Positions 1 through 5,167 of a stretch of DNA of 5,167 nucleotides are shown piece after piece. Below the pieces are notes generated by a model. That model was not told where the DNA came from. It did not search any database and was given only the letters and a program-made list of their open reading frames with translations. The translations under genes were made by a program, and so were the position numbers. Numbering within the stretch: position 1 is the stretch's first letter; each line of letters opens with the position of its first letter. This stretch comes from Chloroflexota bacterium (GTDB taxonomy: Bacteria > Chloroflexota > Dehalococcoidia > SM23-28-2 > RBG-16-64-32): contig JADFKX010000146.1 of the NCBI GenBank assembly GCA_022564695.1, positions 1-5,167 of the forward strand, written 5' to 3'.

Positions 1-1080
1 GACGTAGTACGCTCCCTCCCCAACCACTTCAACGTCATCGGCCTCGCCGCCGGCGGAAACGTCACCCTCCTGGAGGACCAAGCCCGCGAGTTCAAGCCCC
101 GTCTCATCTACTGCGACCGCGACAGCGAATACGTTCGCGGCCGCATCTCCGCCCATTGGACTGGCATGGAAGAGATGGCCGCCCACCCGGACACAGACAT
201 AGTCGTGACGGCCACCCTGGGCATCACCGGCCTTAGCCCCACCCTCGCTGCCCTCCGCGCCGGCAAGACCGTGGCCCTGGCCAACAAGGAGGTGCTGGTC
301 ATGGCCGGCCAGCTCCTGACCGCCGAGGCGAAGCGCCACAGCGCCCAACTGCGGCCCATCGACAGCGAACACTCCGCCATCTGGCAGTGTCTCTGGGGAG
401 AGCACCCCGATAGCGTTGAGCGGATCGTCCTCACCGCCTCCGGCGGCCCCTTCCGTGACACGCCGCCCGAAGAGCTGCACCGGGTAACCGCGGAGCAAGC
501 GTTGCGACACCCCAACTGGCAGATGGGCCAGAAGATCACCGTAGATAGCGCCACCCTCCTCAACAAGGGGCTCGAGTGCATCGAGGCCCGCTGGCTGTTC
601 GACGTGCCCCTCGACCGCATAGACGTAATCATGCACCGCGAAAGCATCATCCACTCTCTGGTCATGTTTCGGGATGGCTCAGTCAAGGCGCAACTAGGCG
701 TCCCCGATATGCGTCTACCTATACAATGCGCTCTCACCTACCCGGAGCGTGTGCCCGGCACCGCCGTCCCCCGCCTGGACCTGAGCCGCATCGGCACCTT
801 GAACTTCGGGACACCTGAAATGAAACGCTATCCCTGCCTCAGCCTGGCCCTGGAAGCGGGCCGCAACGGCGGCGCCTACCCCGCTGTCCTCTGCGCCGCC
901 GATGAGATCGCCGTTCAGCACTTCCTGGCCGGCCACCTCGGCTTCACAGATATCGCCCACGTTATCGAAGGCGCCCTCGCCGCCCACAGCGGGCCCGCCA
1001 ACCCCTCTCTCGACGACATCCTCGCCGCCGACGCCTCAGCCCGCGCCTGGGCCGAGGACTGGGTCAAAGCCAAAACATAG
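1..1080 (+). CDS. dxr: 1-deoxy-D-xylulose 5-phosphate reductoisomerase, 5'-truncated by the window edge
   Basis: Cytosolic enzyme that converts DXP to 2-C-methyl-D-erythritol 4-phosphate using NADPH and a divalent metal, the committed step of the MEP isoprenoid pathway. The frame is open from base 1 and gives 359 residues before a TAG stop. The first visible residues (DVVRSLPNHF) match the stretch just after the N-terminal GSTGSIG NADPH-binding motif of the family, so about 18 residues, including that motif, lie upstream. The active site is intact, in window numbering: metal ligands D121 and E123 in the DSEHSA motif and E192 in NKGLE. The other residues equivalent to the E. coli substrate-binding set are S122, S147 (SGGPF), H170 (HPNW, with the flexible-loop Trp at 173), S183, N188 and K189. 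The C-terminal helical domain (FLAGHLGFTDIA) is complete. It is shorter than E. coli Dxr by about 10 residues between the DSEHSA and SGGPF motifs. It is followed by a 160-nt gap and then rseP. Identity is certain; the true start is not visible. Confidence 0.98.
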   Translation, partial: DVVRSLPNHFNVIGLAAGGNVTLLEDQAREFKPRLIYCDRDSEYVRGRISAHWTGMEEMAAHPDTDIVVTATLGITGLSPTLAALRAGKTVALANKEVLVMAGQLLTAEAKRHSAQLRPIDSEHSAIWQCLWGEHPDSVERIVLTASGGPFRDTPPEELHRVTAEQALRHPNWQMGQKITVDSATLLNKGLECIEARWLFDVPLDRIDVIMHRESIIHSLVMFRDGSVKAQLGVPDMRLPIQCALTYPERVPGTAVPRLDLSRIGTLNFGTPEMKRYPCLSLALEAGRNGGAYPAVLCAADEIAVQHFLAGHLGFTDIAHVIEGALAAHSGPANPSLDDILAADASARAWAEDWVKAKT

Positions 1081-1121
1081 CCCCAAGACCCAACTCTAGA
1101 ACGTAGCTCCAGAATGACACC

Positions 1122-1130
1122 TGATATAGA
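1122..1130 (+). promoter_or_regulatory. Possible extended -10 promoter element for rseP-ispG
   Basis: TGATATAGA fits the extended -10 pattern TGN plus a -10 hexamer (TATAGA, 4 of 6 matches to TATAAT). No convincing -35 hexamer is found 16-18 nt upstream. If used, transcription would begin near 1137, giving an rseP leader of roughly 100 nt that contains the inverted repeat. This is a weak call, because such matches can arise by chance in this AT-richer gap. Confidence 0.22.
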
Positions 1131-1133
1131 TCA

Positions 1134-1233
1134 TCTCCCCAAGACAACCAATAGACCGGCATACCAACGTTTCCTGCAGACGCCTGCTGGTTCCCTGGTT
1201 TATTGGTTCCGGGGCGGATAGGATGAGGGGAGA
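1134..1233 (+). promoter_or_regulatory. Putative structure hiding the rseP ribosome binding site
   Basis: TCTCCCC (1134-1140) is a perfect 7-nt complement of GGGGAGA (1227-1233) within the rseP Shine-Dalgarno region. This pairing would close a larger structure around the 14-bp hairpin and mask the ribosome binding site. The same CCCC (1137-1140) can instead pair with GGGG (1211-1214), stacking near the base of the hairpin and freeing the Shine-Dalgarno. The two pairings exclude each other, which is the layout of a translational switch or RNA thermometer. The pairing is seen in the sequence; a regulatory role is inference, and C-rich tracts are common here. Confidence 0.3.
1146..1208 (+). repeat. 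14-bp inverted repeat (hairpin) in the rseP leader
   Basis: The left arm 1146-1159 (AACCAATAGACCGG) pairs with the right arm 1195-1208 (CTGGTTTATTGGTT) over 14 consecutive positions: 12 Watson-Crick pairs and 2 G-U pairs in RNA. The outermost 8 bp (AACCAATA/TATTGGTT) are perfect. The 35-nt loop can form an inner hairpin with GCAG 1176-1179 pairing CTGC 1184-1187. No T-tract follows, so it is not a classical intrinsic terminator of dxr. It could be a leader RNA element, a DNA operator or a remnant of a small palindromic repeat; sequence alone does not decide. Confidence 0.6.
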
Positions 1234-1234
1234 G
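1225..1234 (+). promoter_or_regulatory. Ribosome binding site of rseP
   Basis: GAGGGGAGAG lies 6 nt before the ATG at 1241. The same decamer precedes ispG, and a near copy precedes the internal start of the - strand hydrolase, so it looks like the strong ribosome binding site form in this genome. Confidence 0.75.
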
Positions 1235-1240
1235 TAAGGC

Positions 1241-2649
1241 ATGGACATCCTCTTCCAGACAATCCTCCCCTTCGTCGGCATCCTCGTAGCTCTCATCGTC
1301 ATCCACGAGCTCGGTCACTACTTCACCGCCAAACTCACCGGAGTCAAGGTACTGGAGGCCGGTATCGGCTACCCACCCCGCGTATTGGGCTTCACCTGGC
1401 GCGATACTATATACTCCATCAACTTGCTGCCCCTGGGTGGCTTCGTGCGCCTCCTTGGCGAAGAAGACCCCACGGATCCACAGAGCCTCGCCGCCAAACC
1501 CCGCTGGATCCGACTCATCGTCCTCGCCTCCGGCTCCGGCATGAACTTTATACTACCAATCTTCCTCTTCGCCGCTATCTTCATCATCCCCCGCGACGTA
1601 AACGTGGGCCTCACCCAGATTACATCTGTGGTGCAAGACGCGCCGGCATCACAGGCGCAGCCGCTGACAGTCCCAGACGGCCTTGACGCGGACGAAGCCA
1701 CCGGCCTGCGCGCCGGTGACGTTATCGTCGCCGTCAACGGCAACGAAACACGCAACCCCGCCGAGGTTGGCCGGCAGATCCGCCTCAACCTGGGCGAGAC
1801 GATAACGATGACCGTGCGCCGCCCCCTGGACACGGGCGAAGTGGCGTTCATCGACTATCGCATGGAGGCCCGCTGGGCCACGCCCGATATCGTCCATACC
1901 GTCGAGCCTGGCGATACCGTCAGCTCCGTCTCCAGCTTACTGGGCATCCCCTGGCAAATCGTGCTCCAGGCAGCCGACATTGAATACCGCTTGACCGAGG
2001 GCCAGCAACTTACCATCCCCAACGCTGATGGCACTATCGCCTACGAAGTACAGGACACCGACACAGTAGCACTCGTGGCCCGTCGCCTCGGTGTCACCCG
2101 AGAGGCCATCCGGCTGGCCGCGGGCCTGCCAGACCCCGAAGCGCTCACCCCCGGTCAGGAGCTCCGCCTTGCCCAGGGCCCTACCGGCATCACCATCGCA
2201 ACCTGGAACCCCGCCTTCATCGAGACAGAGAGCTTCCTACCCTGGGAGGCCATCCCCAAGGGCCTGAGCGAATACGGCGATACGCTGATCCTGTTCCGCA
2301 ACGAGGTCGTCTCCTGGTTCAGAGGCGGCTCCTCCCCCCAGTTCGCCGGGCCCGTGGGCATCGCCCAGGCCACCGGCGAGATCGTGGACCAATCGGGATG
2401 GATAGCCCTCCTGGGACTGGCCGCCCTCCTCTCCTTCAACCTCGGCATCATCAACATCCTGCCCCTACCCATGCTGGACGGCGGACGTATCGCGTTCGTT
2501 ATCTTGGAAATCATCCGCGGCGGCCGTAGGATCGCCCCCGAGAAGGAGGCGTTAGTGCATCTAGTGGGCCTGGCGCTTATCATTAGCCTGGCAGTTGGCA
2601 TTACTGTCCTTGATGTCCAGCGCATTATCGGAGGGGAGAGCTTGTTCAG

Positions 2650-2653
<4 letters not shown>
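1241..2653 (+). CDS. rseP: RseP-type site-2 intramembrane metalloprotease with PDZ and tandem LysM domains
   Basis: Zinc protease of the M50 family that cleaves membrane-embedded substrates such as anti-sigma factors after a first cut outside the membrane; it acts in the cytoplasmic membrane. The 470-residue protein has TM1 (about 5-27) with the zinc motif HELGH (22-26), the PLGGFVRLLGE membrane-associated segment, TM2 (about 102-117), a PDZ domain (about 121-213, TGLRAGDVI core), two LysM-like domains (218-260 and 267-311), the conserved GPVGIAQ segment (370-376), TM3 with N405 and the third zinc-ligand motif LDGG (412-415, D413), and TM4 (about 440-459). All catalytic residues are present. 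Single-PDZ relatives are usually shorter; the excess is the LysM pair, in the topological slot where E. coli RseP has its second PDZ. An in-frame TAA 6 nt upstream and a ribosome binding site fix the ATG. The stop overlaps the ispG start (ATGA). Its substrate is unknown; no sigma/anti-sigma pair is in the window. Confidence 0.97.
1601..1879 (+). other. PDZ domain of RseP
   Basis: Residues about 121-213. The core TGLRAGDVIVAVNG (154-167) and the following helix and strand (PAEVGRQIRLNLGETITMTVRR) are typical of the site-2 protease PDZ domain, which sits outside the membrane and limits substrate access. Between APASQA and TGLRAGD there is an extra segment of roughly 14 residues (140-153) that most single-PDZ relatives lack. 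Confidence 0.85.
1892..2020 (+). other. LysM-like domain 1 inserted in RseP
   Basis: Residues 218-260. VHTVEPGDTVSSVSSLLGIP followed by a helix and then LTEGQQLTIP matches the LysM pattern: a Y/H-T-V-x-x-G-D-T start, the I/V-A-x-x-x-G-I/V first helix, and the closing G-Q-x-L-x-I-P strand. LysM domains bind N-acetylglucosamine-containing glycans such as peptidoglycan. Placed after the PDZ and before TM3, it should face the extracytoplasmic side. Confidence 0.85.
2039..2173 (+). other. LysM-like domain 2 inserted in RseP
   Basis: Residues 267-311. It opens with YEVQDTDTVALVARRLGVT and closes with LTPGQELRLA, and has a typical D-P insert (LPDPEALTPGQ). The usual G of the G-D-T motif is replaced by T (TDT), but the overall pattern is clear. 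It is separated from the first copy by only six residues (NADGTI). Confidence 0.82.
2630..2640 (+). promoter_or_regulatory. Ribosome binding site of ispG inside rseP
   Basis: GGAGGGGAGAG lies within the last codons of rseP, 9 nt before the ispG ATG at 2650. It supports that start and independent ribosome loading in addition to coupling through the ATGA overlap. Confidence 0.8.
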
Positions 2654-3852
<1,199 letters not shown>

Positions 3853-3872
3853 CGCGGCCCTTCCCGCTTACA

Positions 3873-5060
3873 CTACCGCACCACCCGCTCCAAGAAGCCA
3901 CGCACCTTCGCTTCATAGGCGGCGGGCCCCGCGTTCCAGCTCCGGACGTGACCTACACCCGCGGCACGCACATAGGTCACGATATCCGGCCGCGCCTCCG
4001 CCAGAGCGTCGCTCGTCGATACGGGCACCGTGGGGTCCGCATCGCCGTGGAACAGGAGAATAGGGACGGCCAGCTCGTCGGCCCGTTTCAGGTAGTTCAA
4101 CTCACCCCAGTCAACATCGAACCGGAAGCCCACGATTAGCTTACTCACAGCCGTAAGGAACCCGGGCATACCTCGCTCCCCCGCTTCTCGATCAAAAACC
4201 GCGCCGAAGTCCAGCATCGGCGCCTCAAGGATCACCCCCACCACCCGCTCAACCAGCGGCGATTCGTAGAGAAAGTTCGTGACAATCGCCCCGCCCATGC
4301 TGTAGCCCACCAGCACCAACTCCTTCGCTCCCTGCTGCAGGGCGTAGTCCACCGCCGCCTTCAGGTCTCTCCACTCCGTCTGTCCGTATCGGTAGAATCC
4401 GTCCGCGCTTGCCGGAGCCTCGATATCATTCCGGTAGGTGATGACCAGGGAAGGTAACCCCAACCCGGCCGCTGTGGGAAGCATACGCAGCGCCTCCCGC
4501 CGGTTGGCGCCCTTGCCGTGCACGAAGATGACCCAGGTGTCCCGAGGTCCATCCACAAACCAGGCGGGAAGCGCGCCCAGTTCGGAGGTGATAACCACCT
4601 CCTCAAAGCCGATACCATGCGCCTGCTCAGGATCGCCGGGAAAGGCGAAGCTGTCCAGACGCGCCAACTCCCCGATTTCGGGCGCCCCCTGTACGACGGA
4701 AAACTCACGCACAACCTGTTCGTCGTCTGTCCTCAGGATCGCGCCCGCCCGCCCGTAGCCCCCCTCCCACTCCAACCCGAAGATGCCATCTTTCGTCCAG
4801 TCGCCGTCCTTGCTGGCCCCGTCCGTCGCGCGGAGGGTCACCTGTCCCTCTCCCAGCGCCACCACCTGGAGGTCCAGCTCATCGGGATCCCGGTCCGGCT
4901 CCAGCGCTCCCGCCTTCAGCAGGTCCGAGATGTACCACCCACCCACCACAACTCCCCCCAGCGCCACCAGCGCAAACGTGGCGCTCGCCAGGAGCGCGAC
5001 CCTCCATCGCGCCAGCCGCGCCTTGACTCGAATCAGAAGCGAGCCACCTGAGGACTTCAC
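3873..5060 (-). CDS. Membrane-anchored alpha/beta hydrolase (serine hydrolase)
   Basis: Likely an esterase- or acylhydrolase-type enzyme; the substrate cannot be predicted. Using the GTG start at 5058-5060 the protein has 395 residues: a short basic N-terminus (RVKARLARWR), a single membrane segment (about 19-44), a poorly recognisable, probably beta-rich region (about 45-160), and an alpha/beta hydrolase fold. The fold shows the oxyanion-loop VHGKGAN (HG at 181-182), nucleophile elbow GYSMGG (S254), acid D342 in HGDADPTVP and H371 in GVGH, so the triad is complete. The positive-inside pattern suggests a type II anchor with the catalytic domain outside. The reading frame extends upstream to a GTG at 5102, but that codon has no ribosome binding site, whereas GTG 5060 has GAGGGAGAG 9 nt upstream and a promoter at suitable distance. 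It converges with ispG and is not part of that operon. It resembles the broad COG1073-like hydrolases. Confidence 0.9.
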   Translation of the reverse strand: MKSSGGSLLIRVKARLARWRVALLASATFALVALGGVVVGGWYISDLLKAGALEPDRDPDELDLQVVALGEGQVTLRATDGASKDGDWTKDGIFGLEWEGGYGRAGAILRTDDEQVVREFSVVQGAPEIGELARLDSFAFPGDPEQAHGIGFEEVVITSELGALPAWFVDGPRDTWVIFVHGKGANRREALRMLPTAAGLGLPSLVITYRNDIEAPASADGFYRYGQTEWRDLKAAVDYALQQGAKELVLVGYSMGGAIVTNFLYESPLVERVVGVILEAPMLDFGAVFDREAGERGMPGFLTAVSKLIVGFRFDVDWGELNYLKRADELAVPILLFHGDADPTVPVSTSDALAEARPDIVTYVRAAGVGHVRSWNAGPAAYEAKVRGFLERVVR

Positions 5061-5069
5061 TTGATCACA

Positions 5070-5078
5070 CTCTCCCTC
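5070..5078 (-). promoter_or_regulatory. Ribosome binding site deciding the hydrolase start
   Basis: On the - strand GAGGGAGAG lies 9 nt before the GTG at 5058-5060. It is nearly the same element, at the same 9-nt spacing, as the ispG site. It favours this start over the GTG at 5100-5102, which is preceded by no purine-rich stretch. Confidence 0.65.
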
Positions 5079-5125
5079 GAAGCTGTTGAACCCCTTGCCC
5101 ACTGCGAAGCCAACGGGCGCACGAT

Positions 5126-5155
5126 ATGCTACGGTCCCGCCCCGCCTACTGTCAA
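5126..5155 (-). promoter_or_regulatory. Sigma-70-type promoter of the hydrolase gene
   Basis: On the - strand a perfect -35 hexamer TTGACA (5150-5155) is followed by an 18-nt spacer and a -10-like TAGCAT (5126-5131, 4 of 6 matches to TATAAT). The expected start near 5119 gives a leader of about 58 nt to the preferred GTG at 5060. The remaining sequence between 5079 and 5167 shows no other gene. Confidence 0.55.
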
Positions 5156-5167
5156 ACCTCCTCCTCG

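Larger units (their letters stand above)
1081..1240 (+). other. dxr-rseP intergenic region with structured leader
   Basis: This 160-nt gap has no plausible gene. It is less GC-rich than its surroundings and is unusually long for an otherwise compact operon (the next junction overlaps by 4 nt). It contains a weak extended -10 candidate, a 14-bp inverted repeat, three TGGTT units at 8-nt spacing and the rseP ribosome binding site. An in-frame TAA at 1235-1237 rules out an rseP start further upstream. No T-rich terminator tail follows dxr, so read-through from dxr into rseP is likely. Confidence 0.8.

Noticed and set aside
631..657. HRES instead of the common HPQS in the dxr motif before IIHS
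   Set aside because: The position is not one of the metal or substrate ligands, and all catalytic residues are intact, so it is ordinary family variation.
108..737. Long open frame of 209 codons antisense to dxr
   Set aside because: Its translation is Arg/Ser-rich with no recognisable domain, and it lies fully opposite conserved dxr catalytic motifs. Long antisense frames are expected in high-GC DNA.
1146..1208. Inverted repeat as an intrinsic terminator of dxr
   Set aside because: The stem is long but not GC-rich at its base, the loop is 35 nt, and no T-tract follows the right arm.
1196..1224. Promoter with TAGGAT (1219-1224) as -10 for rseP
   Set aside because: The -35 position (TGGTTT) matches poorly, and transcription would start at or beyond the ribosome binding site.
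4518..5051. 177-codon + strand frame opposite the hydrolase
   Set aside because: The - strand frame has a full alpha/beta hydrolase triad. The opposing product is rich in Pro, Arg and Gln with no domain.
5100..5102. GTG at 5102 as the hydrolase start
   Set aside because: It has no ribosome binding site and lies very close to the predicted transcription start; GTG 5060 is better supported.

Overview
The window is a high-GC, gene-dense bacterial chromosomal segment with four protein genes. Codons on the + strand genes end mostly in C. Three genes lie head to tail on the + strand: a 5'-truncated dxr, then rseP, then ispG. A fourth gene, a membrane-anchored alpha/beta hydrolase, lies on the - strand and converges on ispG. 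The dxr-rseP-ispG order is found in several phyla, for example Actinobacteria and Chloroflexota, so it does not fix the lineage. From the general look of the proteins I lean towards Chloroflexota (Dehalococcoidia/SAR202-like). This is an impression, not a proof.

Layout: 1-1080 is dxr, the committed step of the MEP (non-mevalonate) isoprenoid pathway, lacking about its first 18 residues. 1081-1240 is a 160-nt gap holding a 14-bp inverted repeat and a pyrimidine tract complementary to the rseP ribosome binding site. 1241-2653 is rseP, an intramembrane site-2 protease. It carries two LysM-like domains between its PDZ domain and its second catalytic membrane segment. 2650-3852 is ispG, the iron-sulfur enzyme of the penultimate MEP step, which overlaps rseP by 4 nt (ATGA). 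A GC-rich stem-loop covers the ispG stop codon, and only 20 nt separate the two convergent coding regions. 3873-5060 (complement) is the hydrolase, with a recognisable promoter at 5126-5155.

Two MEP enzymes flank a regulatory membrane protease. The tight rseP-ispG overlap implies one transcript with translational coupling, so control of rseP translation would also affect ispG. The most unusual features are the tandem LysM insertion in the protease and the possible RNA structure over its ribosome binding site. No RNA genes, CRISPR arrays or mobile elements were seen.
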